Origin: Reticulitermes speratus
Taxonomy: Eukaryota > Arthropoda > Insecta > Blattodea > Rhinotermitidae
Direction: 5' to 3'
Assembly (NCBI GenBank): GCA_021186555.1
Contig: JAJKFL010000031.1
Span: 21,358,487 to 21,422,486 of the forward strand
Length of the DNA stretch: 64,000 bases
Part shown: positions 1-13,562 of the stretch, in pieces
Position numbering within the stretch: position 1 is the stretch's first letter
How the letters are laid out: each line of letters opens with the position of its first letter
The notes under the pieces: generated by a model
Databases searched by the model: none
What the model saw: only the letters and a program-made list of their open reading frames with translations
What the model was told of the DNA's origin: nothing
Made by a program: the position numbers and the translations under genes

Positions 1-680
1 TGTATACGTCATATTAGTTGCATATGACTTCAAAATGTTCATCTTCGCCCAGTTTATAATTATTGCCGTAATATTTCGTACAGACCTGCAATATATAGTT
101 ATGTTGCAGATCAAAGTCTATTGAGCCATTATAAATTTCACTAGCAAGGCGTAAGGCAAAGAAAGCTTTTGCAATATTCCCTTCTTTGTATTTACGTTCT
201 ACAAAATCATTACATTAACAAAAGTTCCACGTTTTTTTCCCCTGGATCTATTACCATACGCCATTTCAGAACCGTAACGTAAGTGTTGCTAGTGTCACCT
301 CACATGTTCGCGCGACCACCATGTTGGTTTTCGTGATGGCAGGAAGTTACGATTACGGCGGTGAGGTATCCTCGATTGGCATAACATTCGTATATAATTG
401 GTTAAGAAATTGAAGTGAGGAATGCATACACACAGGCATGGTGGTAACATAAGGCTTTATGTTTAGGCGAAGAAGAAAAACGAATGCCGTATGTGGAGAC
501 CATGTCCGTCCGATCGCCCGTTTGTCCGTCTGTGACATTGTACGTACCACCGACTAAACCGTTTGTTGGGTTCCCATGAAATTAAGTATGGGGATTACTT
601 AGAAAACTTTTTAGAGGAAGCTTGAGTTTTCGTGACATCGGCGCAGTGACATTCATTCGTCACTGAGGGCGTAAACTGTT

Positions 681-1006
681 TTCTACCCATATTTTCGATA
701 TTTCATGGCCGATTTGGGTGAAATTCGGCATAGAAGACTTCCACGTAATGCCGTTGCGGAGTTAATAGTTTACCGGTAATCGGCAATGTGAAGATCGTAC
801 TTTACTTACGGCATGAATGAAAATTTTCCCTATTTTCTGCATTTTTCGTCCGATTTCGATAAATTTCGGCAAGGAGATGTCGACAACAATGGATTTATGG
901 CCTGTGAGTTTCTTGAAGATCTGTGCAGTGAAAGTTAGGGACGTACATGGAATTTTAATCGTACTTTCCACATTTATTGTGCGATTTGGGCGAAATTCAG
1001 TCTGCG
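681..1006 (+). repeat. Degenerate threefold repeat
   Basis: A CCGATTTSGRTGAAATTCGGC-like block recurs near 707, 849 and 979 (spacing about 130-140 bp), each preceded by a TTTTC...CATTT stretch. Open frames on both strands here are by-products; no domain is recognised. Confidence 0.5.
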
Positions 1007-1618
1007 AAAACGTAATACTATTGAACATTCATGAATTTCGTGAAAATCAGTGCATGGAAGGCCTTCCCTTTCTTAGGGGCCTAAATGAAATTACATTTAC
1101 GCGTGTACACTAAACCATGTGACATTTTGAAAGCGAGGAACGCTTGAGAGGCGGAAGCATTTCAAATATTAGGCGTGTTTCTTTCGCTTGAGTTTGAAAA
1201 TGTGCAACTGGTTATACGAATAAGGTGCGTCACACTACGTAGTAAATGTACAGAACAGGGTTATTTCATGTTATGCTAAATTCAGGTCACTAAATAAAAT
1301 AAGTTATGTATTAATTTCTTCGCGAGAGAACACACTTAACACCTCGAAATGCTGTTAGAACTTTGTGTGTGTATGAGTGGTGTTGATTTGAAACGGGAGG
1401 GGCTAATGCGACTGGCTTACTCTGTTCAGAATGGAACTGTACCTCAATGCACGCTTTATGACAGCAAGACTCTATGAAAAGACTGCTGTGTTGTAACGCT
1501 GGGCGGAGAATGTAGACAGAATGTAATAGCCAGTGGGCCGTAACGCATATCGCTGCTCAATATTTCGTATCCAAATGCGAAGTTTAGTGACACGTATGTA
1601 TCTGTTTAGTAGTGTTCA

Positions 1619-1936
1619 TTGCGAATTGTACAGAGAGACATGTATAAGATGCATGTAAATTTGTTCCTCTGTATCCTACATACAATAATAAGAAGGAAGG
1701 CTAACTGTAGTGGCCACATCTTGCGTAGGAACTGCCTTCTAAAACACGTTATTGAAGGAAAGATGGAAGGAAGGAGAGAAGTGATGGGAAGACGAGGGAG
1801 AAGACATAAGCAGGTACTGGATGACCTTAAGGAACGAGAGGATATTGGAAATTGAATGAGGAAGCGCTGGATCGCATTATGGAGAACTCTCTATGAAAGA
1901 GGCTATGGCCCTGTTGTAAGACAGACTACAGAATGA
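1619..1936 (+). mobile_element. Non-LTR retrotransposon 3' coding remnant
   Basis: The frame from 1619 reads IRRKANCSGHILRRNCLLKH and then EGRREVMGRRGRRHKQVLDD, the C-terminal signature of insect endonuclease-reverse-transcriptase (non-LTR) elements. After a stop at 1853 the expected ending continues in shifted frames (WRTLYERGYGPVVRQTTE, stop near 1936), so the copy has indels and is dead. Only the last part of the ORF is present, typical of 5' truncation. Confidence 0.75.
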
Positions 1937-2185
1937 ATGGTAGCTAAACTCATTCTTAACCTGGGAACTAAATAGAGATGCGGCGTCAGCGTCACGCTCC
2001 AGACACTTTACTCCCGGTGAAAGAAACCTCGGTACGCATTGAATAGGTGGCTGGGTGGGCCTCAGAGCCGGTGGGGGCTTTAAGCAGAAAAATTTCTTAC
2101 CCTTGCCGGGAATCGAACTATGATTGCTCGGTCGTCCAGCTTGTAGTCTTGTCACTATACCGACTACGCCTTCCCGGCTCCTTGA
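1935..2185 (-). mobile_element. tRNA-derived SINE, family 3, diverged
   Basis: Minus-strand head GCCGGGAAGGCGTAGTCGGT and B-box-like agttcgattccc (near 2109), followed by GGCCCACCCAGCCACC and a tail ending in TTAAGAATGAGTTTAGC. It abuts the LINE remnant at 1619-1936. Confidence 0.8.
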
Positions 2186-3354
2186 AATAGACGCATAACA
2201 GTAAGTACTGTTAAGGTGCAATGGTTTTACAGTTCAAGTGTATTTCCCTAGTTCGATGAACGGAGTCTCATCCCTCTAAACGAGTGATACTCAAAGTGTG
2301 CTCGCGGAATTCCAGGGTCCCGGAAGCGCATTTCCTTTATAATCAGATCGGTAGATTTAATTTCTTAATTGTTAATTGCATTTCTTTTAATATTACTTCA
2401 CATCATTGTGCATAATTGCCGATGGGTTTATTGTGATTGTAAATCCCCAATAATGAAGTCCTGTTTCTATGTAAATGTGAGTGAATATTTAGTGAGTACT
2501 CGCACTTACCTTGTCTGTTTTTTTGTTTTTGTGTAATTTTTTCTTAACTTCGTGTTTCATGTGTTTATTTATTCGTGCTGGTTTTTTGTTAATTGGCTTG
2601 GCGCCGTTCAGCCTGTACGTTAATACAATGAACTGGATTGAAGTATTTTATTTTTTAAACAAAGTTTTATGTTGTAAAAAATTGTATTTCGTTTTTGTAC
2701 CCCGAAATACTCTTTTATCTACAGGGGTTCCTCAAAAATTCAGATTTAGTCACAAGGATTTGAGAGATGTTAAGAGTTTGAAGACCACTGCTTTAAAACA
2801 TAAAGATTCTCCCCTTCCCTCATCATTAACTTGGCTGTAAAAAATGTAACACATAATTACTACTTTCCTTCCAGATTAACGACAAGGGTATGTAAAGAAA
2901 CTTACGCTTAATTTAGAGTCCTCTTGTCACCTGAAGTTCTTCGCCAGTAAGGATTCCTAAAGTGGCACCACCTGGTAATGAAATTGTTACCTCATCCTGA
3001 AGGCGTTATTGAGCGATGCTCCTGGAATATAGTCTGAAACTAGCAGGTGTAGGTAGGTGTTGGGGAGGGTTGGGGGTCAGTCATTAGTGCGAAGAGGGAC
3101 TCGGGGTCGGAAGTTGGTTCAAGATGGGATGTGGTCTTTGAGTTGTACGGGGGAAAGAGAAGAAAATAGAACCTGCTTGCCTTTAAAGGGATCCCTTAGC
3201 TAAACCATGAGACATTGTGAATAGCAGAACACGATTTCCCTACCGACAGACACGTCAGCGATTTTTCTAGCCTATCTTACCTTTCAATATGTTGAGCACT
3301 GCACAGTCCTGTGCAAAACATGCCTCAGGTTTATTCTGAACGCGTTTGGTTTTT

Positions 3355-3605
3355 TGTGTCTCCCCGCAAGGGCAGGAGATTTTTTTTTCTTGTCCCAAAA
3401 CCTCCAGACCGGATCTGTGGCCCACCAAGCCTCTTGTTCAGTGGGTACCGGGGTTCTTTCCCGGGGCTAAAGCGGCTGGGGCGTCAGGTCGACCACTCAC
3501 CTCCATCTAGCGCCAAGGTTAAGAATGAGTGGAGCTATACCTCTACCCCCCCCCCCCCCCCATATGCCTTCATGCCGTGGACAGGGAAAACTTTACCTTT
3601 TTTTG
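3355..3605 (+). mobile_element. SINE family 3, 5'-truncated
   Basis: Lacks the tRNA-like head but has the body (CTCCAGACCGGATCTGTGGC) and the tail block GGTTAAGAATGAGTGGAGCT ending in TTTACC plus T's. A 15-nt C run interrupts the tail at 3546-3560. Confidence 0.8.
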
Positions 3606-4975
3606 GCCTTATTTTACGTTTCTTTCCTTGCTTTGTTGCTTTATTGGTTTCACGTTTCTTCCTTTTTCCAAAAAAAAATTCTCCATTTTTTGTTTTGTTC
3701 CTTTATATGTATGTTTAATTTTTTGTTTATTTCTGTACGTTCGAAGAACCGTTCGTTTTAGGGGAACTGAAATAACTTTAAGGGAGGCTACGGTCAAACT
3801 TAAGGACCGTAATGCCATAGAAGAAGAAGAAATAACTTTTATTGGGCGGCGGAACAGTGGAAAGTAATTGTCCTGCATTTCCCATAACTCATGGACTGAA
3901 CTTTGAACTCTACTCTTCATGCCAAGTGTGTGGGATTTTCTTTGCAGTGACCAAACAGTTTCTCAGGTGTCTTTACGGGTTGCCGATCCGCCTCAGTGGG
4001 ACTTCTCGTTCTGTAGAATGGCAGAGGAACAGCCCCTCGAAAAGTATCCAGTAGTAGGACAATATCTGTGACGTCTCAATCGTAGATGGATGGAGCGGAA
4101 CTCCCCCCCCCCCCCCCACAGGGCACTGTTAATAAACGTTTAAAGGATAGTCAGATCGGCGTCACGCAGTCTGGCCAGATTCATTAACCTGTGTTCCTTC
4201 CCAAATACGAGCACCGCAGGTTCATGAGGTCGCCAGTCTGCCAGTGTGTCTCTGCGTGTCCTCCATTTTAACTGTTGAATCAGCTGAGTGAATTTCACGA
4301 AATGTTGGTACCAGTGCTGTGCCATTGGAGGTAAACACGACGCTGTTTTCATTTGCTTCAGTGCGCGAACATGTGGGGCAGCATTAACAACATCACACAG
4401 TTACTTGCGGGCTGTGGAAAGCATAGGATACTTCCTTGTGGTGGGTCTAATATGTCTGCAGAGTGTGAAATAACGCTATGGCGACCTTGCGAAAATCTTG
4501 TTTGGCTTTTGATGTGATGGCGGTCACTAATGAGCCATTGGAGCTGGTTACGTGAAATTTGGTGCGGAAATACATCATAAATATACATGCTCATTATGTG
4601 TGATATACGGTGTTATTTCAGGGGTTACATACATGGGGATGTTGCAAGCCTGTGACGTTGTATCCGGTACATTTAACTTCCCCAGAACCAATACTTCAAT
4701 AATAAATCCCACACACTAATAAAACAAGAGCAGCACCAGCAGCAACAACAACAACAACGCCAGAGTAATAGTGCTGTTGGGCTATGAATCCATGAGGGAG
4801 GGAGATATGCTTTATGAATTGTTTTCGGAACTATTTGTGTTTTTGAACCGAGCGGTTTGTTCTGCATAGTTGTCCTGTTAGCCTATACGGCTTACACTTC
4901 AGCTCCGTTGGTTCTGTCTGTTGCCTGTGATGCTGTTGTGATGTAGGTACAGCTGAATGTTTTCCTGCTATTGCG

Positions 4976-4997
4976 TACACACACACACACACACACA
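4976..4997. repeat. (AC)n microsatellite
   Basis: Eleven AC dinucleotides. Confidence 0.95.
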
Positions 4998-5704
4998 TAA
5001 AGGAACGCAGCTTTATATATATCTATATGTATGTACGAATGCTTATTGTATCCAAGCACGCGTAGCAAGCAAGCAACCATTGCGCCCAATGAATGAAGTA
5101 AGTTATATGAAGCATGCATTACGCAAAATTAAAATCTGTGGGTGTTAGTAGTATAGAAAACGTACTGGTATTTTCCCCCCCCCCTTTTTTTTTTCCTTTG
5201 TAATGATAAACTCAAAATGATTTGTAACAGCAAATTTAAGTCTAACAAAAATATGACCCGTATCTCAACTCTCAGCAGTTTTGATCAGTAAAAGTTAATT
5301 TGGTTTCTGGGCGAATTTCTGGTTTAATGTCGTACACCGTTGACTCGTGTTTGAAACTTGCAATACACCGCTCACTCTGACTGTGGATATAAATAGCATT
5401 TATTAGCCTTCATACAATTGTGAATGAGTCAACATATAGCTGGGTAAAGGCTATGGGTGTTTATGTTGGTGTAAAGGGGGTAAAAATGTAAGATCTAACA
5501 AAGAACAGCGCATTTAATTAAACGGTGTAATCGATCATTATATTAACATAACAATGGAAATGCGCGTAGGTCTGTGATGTAATTCAGTATTATGAAAGCA
5601 ATTATTTCCAACTGATAATTGACACGATTCCTTATATTTTTTTAGGGTTTCAATTTAAATTTTGTATGAGGAGGAATAATATTATGTTATGTATAAGCAG
5701 TTAC

Positions 5705-5742
5705 ACGCCTGATGGTGGCCGCACGTCCGAAACATGTAGCAT
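5705..5742 (+). ncRNA. Hammerhead-like motif, degenerate
   Basis: CTGATGG core, GG/CC remnant of helix II, GAAA, ACATGT, A at the cleavage position and helix I partly paired. A (caataaata) AT-rich tail follows. Confidence 0.3.
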
Positions 5743-8247
5743 GATTATGAAAAGAGTTTTTGCAATAAATACACAACTGTGTTTGACTCTGTTGACTGTT
5801 CAGTTATGATAACACAACGTGATGGTTGTACTCAAGATCATATTTTGGTTCTTAGAGTGGCTATTTTGTGACGTCGAATAAGATGGGAAGTTCAACATGA
5901 AGGTTGAGTATGGATACGAAAGGATGCGGCGGCTGCGTCCTATTTCGAGGTAATGTCTATGTATTTGCTTGGAGAAACTGAATAAAATCACGGACTTACA
6001 TTTAGGTGATCTGGCCGAGTTTTCAAGTGTAGAGGTGTACCGTCACACGGACCTGCTCAATGGAAGGTCCAGAATAAAATCTCTGATTTAATTGTACTGA
6101 GTCAGGTCTAGTAGCTTTATATATTTCCTACAATTCTGTATTTGTAACAGAATACATTAATTATCGTTCCATCTTTACTGATTCATTATTCTTAGCTATC
6201 TTATAATTCATCGTTCGCTGCACCCTTACTGAGCCATTATTCTTAGCTACCTTCCCGGCTCATCATCATATCTCTGAGTCTCGGAGCAGAAATTCTGAAG
6301 ACAAGTATGTGGAAACAAACATTATGAAATGTAACGTGTGACACAGACATGAGTGATCTCTGTGTTTCTATGATTGTACGAATGTGAAAGTGCTTAGCTG
6401 AGCCCTGCTTCTTTCGTGAAAATAAAAGGAAAATAATGTATATTTGCAGCTTCTGAATACAGCTTGATTCCCCAAACATCCGAAACGTACCAGGAAAGAG
6501 ATAAAATAACACAGAAAACGTGACCTCCCCATGCATCCCATTAAAACTATGTTTTACTGAGTGCTTAAGGGTATAATAATAGATTTCATACTTTCCATTC
6601 TCTTTAAGTATGCAAGATGACTATGCATAGCATTTGTTATTGTTTCCATATGCGTACACACGTCCAGAGGAAACCGCCAAGAAAAATGGCCTTTTTAAGG
6701 GGTAGCGAAAACGTTTACTGTAGGTCAAAAGTTGTGTCGCAGGTCTCACGCGATATACAGAAGTCTTCATAAAGTGTCAACATGTTTGACTTAAGTTAGG
6801 GGAGGAGAACGATTTTATTGTTCGAAAGTTGCTGGTTACACTTCCATGCAGAATCTTTACGAGACGATTGGACACTTTTCTTTAACATTTCTCGGCTGTG
6901 TTCGTTCTGACGCGGGCACAGGTTTCCTCAAAGCGAATATGATCAAATTCAAACTTGGCCTATTTAATGTGAAGTTTAATCATATGATTATTGTTTTTAT
7001 TGTTCTTCTCATTATTGTTATGGTTATTTTAATATTCTGCTTAATTAAAATTACCTGTTTTTTCCCCCCACTGTAGTTACACGCCTAAGCAAATTATGTT
7101 GCTTCATTCGAATAGAACATTACATATTTTCAGGTGGTTGTATGCTCTTCGAAAATTTATACCATAACGGAACTGTAACTTCTGATATCTCGAAAAATGA
7201 ATCTGATTTACTTGGATTCATAGCAGCCCCAGGTCCCACAACACTTGTAATATTCTCTCTAATTACGGTAGGAATTTATCCATAGTTCTTCATATGATAG
7301 AAAATGTATTCGAAATACATTTTGTAATGTGCTGCTGTGTAGGATACTAAAATCCTCGCTGCTGTTGCCGGTTCTGATCGTGATGAAAAAAAGTTTGTTT
7401 ATATCATGTTTGTGTTAATGAATGTAAGTGCATTTTGTAGTAGGTGGACCAGACGGTTCAAACGTTTAATATTCTGACCACCGGCATGGTATTTATACAG
7501 ATATTAGTAACTGAATAGAACAACAGATGTGTTATTAGCGAGAGCTTATTAAATGTCTTTGGCATTTCTTCTTCGTGTGATGACGGTATCAAAACATAGT
7601 GCGGAAGTTTGTACCATGAAACACCGTCGGTAATTTGTCGTAACAGCCAAACGCATTTCACCGAATGTCATCAAGGGACTTCTTTTTTCTATTATTAATC
7701 AAAGAGTGGTACACACACACTGGGGCAAAATTATTTTTATTAAAGGTAGCTGAGTTAGTATGATTGCTGTCACTGTTGTGAGCTGAGCTTTCGTTATTCG
7801 ATTCCCGTCAGATGTAGGAACTTTTCTTCTCGTCAGTATTTTATGCCTCCTCTGGAGATGACTCTGTCTCTGATGTGATAGATACTGGTGCTGGATCTTG
7901 AAGCCGACCACTAACATTCATCTTGTGCCATGGCTAAGAATGTGTGGCACTTGTCCTCAGTTCGTCATACGTCTTCATGACATGGCGCTTAGGCACAGGA
8001 AATATAAAACTTAAACCTCCTCAAATACTCCCTTCATGTATCGGCAACTACCTCCATTACAATAGTTAAAATTCAACGGCTCAGAGAATAAGTCTCTTAT
8101 CTCCTTTCCACAAAGTCTACGATATAACCAATATTGTAAAACACCCTAATTACCCTTAAATAAAATAGTTTATTAAAAATTAAGTCTCATGTAAATACAA
8201 ACAACTTATAGTGCAGTAATTCTTCTTAGTGTATTTTGATCTGTGTA

Positions 8248-8287
8248 TTACCTGGCGATGGCTTACTTCGGCCGAAACATGTTGTAA
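8248..8287 (+). ncRNA. Hammerhead-like motif, degenerate
   Basis: CTGGCGA core, helix II GGC/GCC, GAAA, ACATGT, T at the cleavage position, helix I TTAC / GTAA fully paired. Confidence 0.35.
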
Positions 8288-8734
8288 GTAAATTTCCCAT
8301 ATACATAATAAACGTTCTTAGTTGTGATCGACGGTGCCCTTTTTCTTTCCTCTGTTAAAACACGTTAAGTGAATTCCCAGAACCTCAGCCATCTATTTTT
8401 ACCAGCTAGTGCATAATCGTTTGTCACTTGGTTTCGTTTCTCCCTGTTACCGTTTGTATAACGTGGAAGCTTTAATTAGGATACTATTTATTTAAAATTA
8501 ACTACAGTTCATTATAATAAATACGTATATGTTCACTATCTGTTTAAATTGCTCGTCTATCTTTGTGTGTTTCATTTGTTTTGTTGCTTTTAAATTAACG
8601 TGAAATTAATTTTCCCGTAATGACCTTTCGCCTTCCGAACGCAACGTTTTCGTAAAATGAGTTAATACACCCAGAATAGACAGCTGAAATTTATTTTACG
8701 TATACTGCTGTTTCGAGCAATTTGGCTTAAGCTG

Positions 8735-8830
8735 CAACACTTGTGACTCGTATTCAGCAGATAATGGATTCGAATTCCGGCGGGTACCGACTAGGCTGAG
8801 GTTTGCCATGGTTTTCTTCAGCCTTATGAT
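8735..8830 (+). mobile_element. Possible SINE head fragment
   Basis: Has tggattcgaattcc (B-box-like) followed by gccatggttttcttcagcct, which resembles the stretch near 17640-17715. Too short and diverged for a firm call. Confidence 0.4.
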
Positions 8831-9604
8831 ATGAACTATGAATGAATGAATGCATGAATAAACAAGTGTACGCCCGTTACGGTAATAATAACCTACGTTC
8901 GAAACATAGAATACAGACTCCTCGACGTACGGAATTTTCAGTTACGCAGTTTCAGATTTACGTAATTTTAAAAAGAGCGAAAGAAAATAGAAGCATTAAC
9001 ATTTTTGAAAAGCGCGCCGCATTTTTCCTAGCACGAATGAAGCAGTGAGACGAAGGTGGTGGAAGAATACTGCTGGGCGATAACACAGGGGGCAGGGCGG
9101 TCATGCTGCTGCCGATCATGTTCCAGTGTGTTGAGATTCCGGCTTTCAATCGGACCGCCTTGCGCACACACGCATAGCTGACCATAGGTATACTCGATTC
9201 GGACTTGCGCCGGGTCTTCCGAAACGTAGCTATGTAGGGAGAGTAATGCGAATATTTGTCTGCATTAACACTCTTTAACAAAATAAAATAATTCTATTTG
9301 AGCAATAACTTGCAGTTATAAAGCCGGTGACTGGGGTTCTGTTTCACCCCTGTTTTGCGTGCTGGAGAAAGGAACGGTGTCCTAGCGGGGCGCTACATTA
9401 ACCTGAATCGTGCACAAGAAGCCACGTGGACACTTGATCTAATTACGTTCAGTTCCCTCCTCTCTTAAAGCAACCCTCGCTTACTGTGGGGATGAGGTTT
9501 GACTTGGGTGAGCCGTAATTATAGGAACTTAGACTTGCAGGCCTCTTGTTGGGGTTTCCTGCCATGCTGGTTACATTATGTGTGACACAAATCTTAACAA
9601 GACT

Positions 9605-10115
9605 GGCAATGTACGTTTGAGCGTAACATTGAGGCGCGTTCGCGTAACCATTGTTGTCGTGGAAAAGCAATAAGTATTACATATTCTCAGTGTGTGTCTG
9701 TAGCCTTAGTTATCCAGCATGCAAAGTGCATGCGCTGTATTATATTGTGATCTGTGGCCTGGCTGGCTGTACCATATTTTTCTGCATTATCTCATAAACG
9801 GCACGATTTCGAAAAAAAAATGTTGAAATTACAATGCGTGCTTTGATTTTCTCTACAACTTTTGTCTGAAAAATTTCTCATTCTAAGAAGTATTCAGCGA
9901 GATATTATCATGCACATAGGCATTCATTTAAAGTACCTGTTATTCTTGTCAGATTTAAATGAAACTTGAATTTTCTCGACAGATGTCGAAAATTCCTCAA
10001 TTATCAAATTTCATGAAAATCCGTTCAGTGGGAGCCGAGTTGTTGCACGCGGACGGGCAGACAGACATGACGAAGCTAATAGTTGCCGTTCGCCATTTTG
10101 TGATCGCACCTAACA
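9605..10115 (+). mobile_element. MITE-like interspersed repeat, copy 1
   Basis: About 0.5-kb non-coding repeat present three times in the window. It starts GGCAATGTACG, has GAGGCGCGTTCG near one end and a related inverted ATCGCACCT near the other, and shares long blocks such as TTTTGTCTGAAAAATTTCTC and GACAGACATGACGAAGCTAA with the other copies. The ends suggest short terminal inverted repeats of a non-autonomous DNA element. Confidence 0.75.
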
Positions 10116-10570
10116 ATGACTGAAATAGTGAATATTACTGTTTGAGCGTGTATGAATATTTAATGTTCACCTAGAGTGATGCTGCAAGATTAGCAGTACG
10201 TAATGTGGCTAGCAGAAGGGATTTCAACCACAGAAATTCAGTGAGTGAAGTGATTTGTTGGGGGTTGGGGCCGGACAGCACGCTGCAGTTCTCTCTGCAG
10301 ACCGCTACATGTATACGATCGGCACTCATCGGCACCGTCGGTTACTACACGCTGCAAGACCTTGTTGACTTTCACTGGTCCAGTAGTCCCTGCAGAATGA
10401 CGTTTCGTTATTTGGTGAACTAACTGACAGATTATCTGTCGTAATTTGTGAACATGGGTTTCTGATCTGGGAGAGCCCAGGAAAGGCTAAATGTGGGCAG
10501 GGCCCCCCCCCCCCCAAAAAAAAATGTGCAGTCGAAATGGCGAGGTTTAATACTGTTAAGAGATATTGCC

Positions 10571-10831
10571 GATCCCAGTGGCCGCGCGGTCTAAGGCAAG
10601 GATCTACGACCGCTCGCTTACTGGGATTGTGGGTTCGAGTCCCTCCTAGGGCATGTATGTCTGTCTCTTGTGAGTGTTGTGTGTTGTCAGGTAGAGGTCT
10701 CTGCGACGGGCTGGTCCCTCGTCCAGAGGAGTCCTACCGAGTGTGGTGTGTCTGAGTGTGATCGTGAAGCCTCGAAAAATGAGGCGGCCTAGGCCCCCAA
10801 GGGGCTGTCAAGCCATTGGGGGAGGGGGAAA
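10571..10831 (+). mobile_element. Leu-tRNA-like SINE, family 2
   Basis: The head gatcccagtggccgcgcggt followed by ctaaggc resembles the 5' half of tRNA-Leu; the B box gggttcgagtcc is at 10631-10642. The body includes TTGTGTGTTGTCAGGTAGAG and TCGTCCAGAGGAGTCCTACC. An AGATATTRCCG direct repeat flanks it (10561-10570 and from 10832). Confidence 0.9.
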
Positions 10832-12127
10832 AGATATTACCGTTAACAGACGGTATTAATAGTACTGAGCGGGACCGAACGTTCCGTTGTGGTCATCAAA
10901 GTCTGCAGTACCGATGCTTCGTGGCCGGTAGAGTGCGTGTATTGTGAACATCGATTGTCAGTTCGCCCTGAAATTCTCATAACTATAAACTGCCACCGAT
11001 CTGAGAATTTGGGAATTAGGGACGGCGTTGGTAGGCCACCATCGGCTGTGACAGGGGACTGGGCCCGTTACCCACTCGATACGGCTGATTGTTATTCGAA
11101 CTGCCGATCCATGCGTCCTTAGCTAATGAGATTCGATAGGAGTGAATGAGTGCGCGAGTGAATTAGTTTTATGTATCACTGTGTGTGGGGCGTCAGTTTG
11201 AATGCGTGTTGTAAGTGACTGTGCCAATATGCGTGTCAGTGGATGGCTGTAGCTACGATTTTGATACATCAACGTAAGCCACGCGTGTGTGAGGGTGAGT
11301 GGATGAATTGGTGGTCTGAGTGTGCGATATAGTGAGTGAATGACATATCGTTACGTGTACATGCGATCCCCTATCTGCCGCTTTATGTGCAGTGCCACCC
11401 ACACGTGGCCATCAAATATTCTTTCTCGCTTTTTCCATCCTAACCCCTGTTACCCTACAACATCAGAATTCAAACATAACGTGAAACGTGATCCTATCTG
11501 TACGGTGTCATATAGCAACGTATTAATAAAGTTAATGGCTTATTCTTTGCATAAAACGAAATAAATACTTTTATTCATCAGTAGTCGTCTAAAGTGGATT
11601 GTGTATTTTCCCATTCCGTTTTGAAATAGGATATATCATACAGGCATTCAGGAAATGAGGGCAGTTTGGTGTCGCATTAGTAACTGACTCGATCCACAAA
11701 TGTTAACTGACGCAGTTGATCTATAATAATTGCATATTATCGCCTATCGTAATTTGGCGGCATTGCAGTACACAGCTCGGTTTTGTTTGATTCCTGTAAC
11801 ACAGTTAACCTGACTGGCCGATACCTATTCATCTGTTCAATAAATTGAGTGTTGCAGAAAATTTAAGGCTGGTTCCTGTGTATTGTGCGCGCTGTGCAGG
11901 AACAGGATGCCTGGCCACCGTTTTGAGGATTCTTACCCTTTATTGTCAAGGCGAAGTGACTGACTACCCAGTGACCCTTGCCGGTACATGTATCGGAGGG
12001 GAAAGATCATGGCCCATTTAAGGTACCATTCTATCTGAGGAAAATCACGAAAACCCTTCAGTAGAAATGCGAAGTGGGACATCTAGAACACGAAGGAGAC
12101 GTCCTGAGCACTAGACAGCGAAATTAG

Positions 12128-12128
<1 letters not shown>

Positions 12129-12158
<30 letters not shown>

Positions 12159-12171
12159 GTAGTAGTAGTAA
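12129..12171. repeat. (ATT)n(AGT)n compound microsatellite
   Basis: About ten ATT units pass into five AGT units. Confidence 0.95.
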
Positions 12172-12211
12172 TACCGTCTTCACTGGAGAATACAACATTT
12201 GACGTTTTTTT

Positions 12212-12481
12212 GTGAAGGGCCCCGCAGCAGATGCTACGGACGCACCGCAGCCTTGAGGCTTATTGTGCAACCCTGTAATGAAGATGATTAGTTTTTTCGT
12301 TTTTCCTTGTAATAGAGCACCAGTGGAATGAAATTGACAGGGGAAAACCGAAGTACTCGGGGGGAAAACCTGTCCCAGTGCCGCTTTGTCCACCACAAAT
12401 CCCACATGGACTGACTCGGGATGGAACCCGGGCTTCCGCGGTGAAAGGCCGGCGACTAACAGTCTGAGCCATGGCACTGCC
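12212..12481 (-). mobile_element. tRNA-derived SINE, family 1
   Basis: Minus-strand head gtggcagtgccatggctcag resembles a tRNA 5' half, with a B-box-like region near 12420-12440 (gggttccatccc). The body carries the family-specific TTTGTGGTGGACAAAG-type block and the 3' end CTTCAC followed by an A-run, seen here as T's at 12204-12211. Confidence 0.88.
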
Positions 12482-13161
12482 ACATTTGATGTTACTTAGT
12501 GTACCGATCTTTGTTACAATTCTTCAGTCGAATAATGCGCAAGTTTTTGTATGTTAGGCATGTTATAACTTCGAGGTCGGTACACTATTTCGAGGTCTCT
12601 GTACGCATGTTTGTGTTGAACATGTTTGAGGAGAGGTGCAGGGTCGTTACGATTTTTCGGTCGAGTGTTGCGCAGGTTTTTCGTTAAGCGTTTAACTAAA
12701 TATGTTCGAGTGGTGGTGTGTGTTAAACTCTTGTGTAAGCACTGCCTGTAGTTCCCTTCTATTTTTTGTACTGCGACTTTGAAAGAGAAAGGTACTGAAT
12801 ACAGGTCATAGATATTTCACTTTATAGACGGATTAACAGAGTAACCCTTCAGGAAAAAACAGTCCATATTAATTTGTACACGGGGTGTGTACAAATCTTC
12901 GTATGTACCAAACTGAAGTAGTATGAAAACTGAAAGCAGCGACGCTTGCAATAAGAACAGCAACTGGGGCCGATGAGACGACAGCGCAGTGCTAAGCCAA
13001 ACTGACAGTTGTTACCGTCCTTCGTGAGCTACTGCTAAATGTGCAGAAATGAATTCCAATCCAGAAGGACACTGCACCGACACAAGTCGCACACCGGTGT
13101 GCCATGGCGATCCCTGTGACCGACACTGACACCTAGAGATTAGCGTTACGAACGATATGAG

Positions 13162-13203
13162 ACTCCCTGAGAATGGCGCCTCAGCGCCGAAACATGTAGG
13201 AGT
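13162..13203 (+). ncRNA. Hammerhead-like motif
   Basis: Helix I ACTCC / GGAGT is fully paired, helix II is GGCGC-CTCA-GCGCC, then GAAA, ACATGT helix III and A at the cleavage position. The core is CTGAGAA, with one departure from CUGANGA. A GTATGCATTTGTTGGTG box follows at 13239-13255. Confidence 0.45.
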
Positions 13204-13422
13204 TATTTAAAACTTATGTATAGTTTGTAATTCTATTGTATGCATTTGTTGGTGAATGTGGTTGATCTGAGGATCTGATCGTATCGGATGATACGTTGAA
13301 GGTGTGGCGCTCTGCCTCCGTCCATGTTCTGCGATTTATTAATTAAAATGCTTATTGGTTTAAATACTGCAGAATGTGAATAATACAAGATTATGAGATG
13401 CTGCTGACAAACTCATTTATTT

Positions 13423-13562
13423 CATGGAGTAGAGTCCTCCTTTAGAAGCTGAGCGTTCCTCAACTAGTCAAATTCCCGGTATTTTATGGCACCCTAGAAG
13501 TTGATGGCGGTGTTCACAAGAGGGTCGCCACTTTGTTCCCATCCTGAGCCAGATCAGGTGGG
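13423..13562 (+). repeat. Dispersed repeat R5, copy
   Basis: Shares ATGGAGYAGAGTYCTYCTT, AACTAGTCAAATTCCC-like and GTGTTCACAAG blocks with copies at 17826-18000 and 52564-52750. Function unknown. Confidence 0.6.

Noticed and set aside
10571..10642. Genuine tRNA-Leu gene
   Set aside because: The tRNA-like part is diverged, continues into a repeated SINE body and has flanking target duplications.
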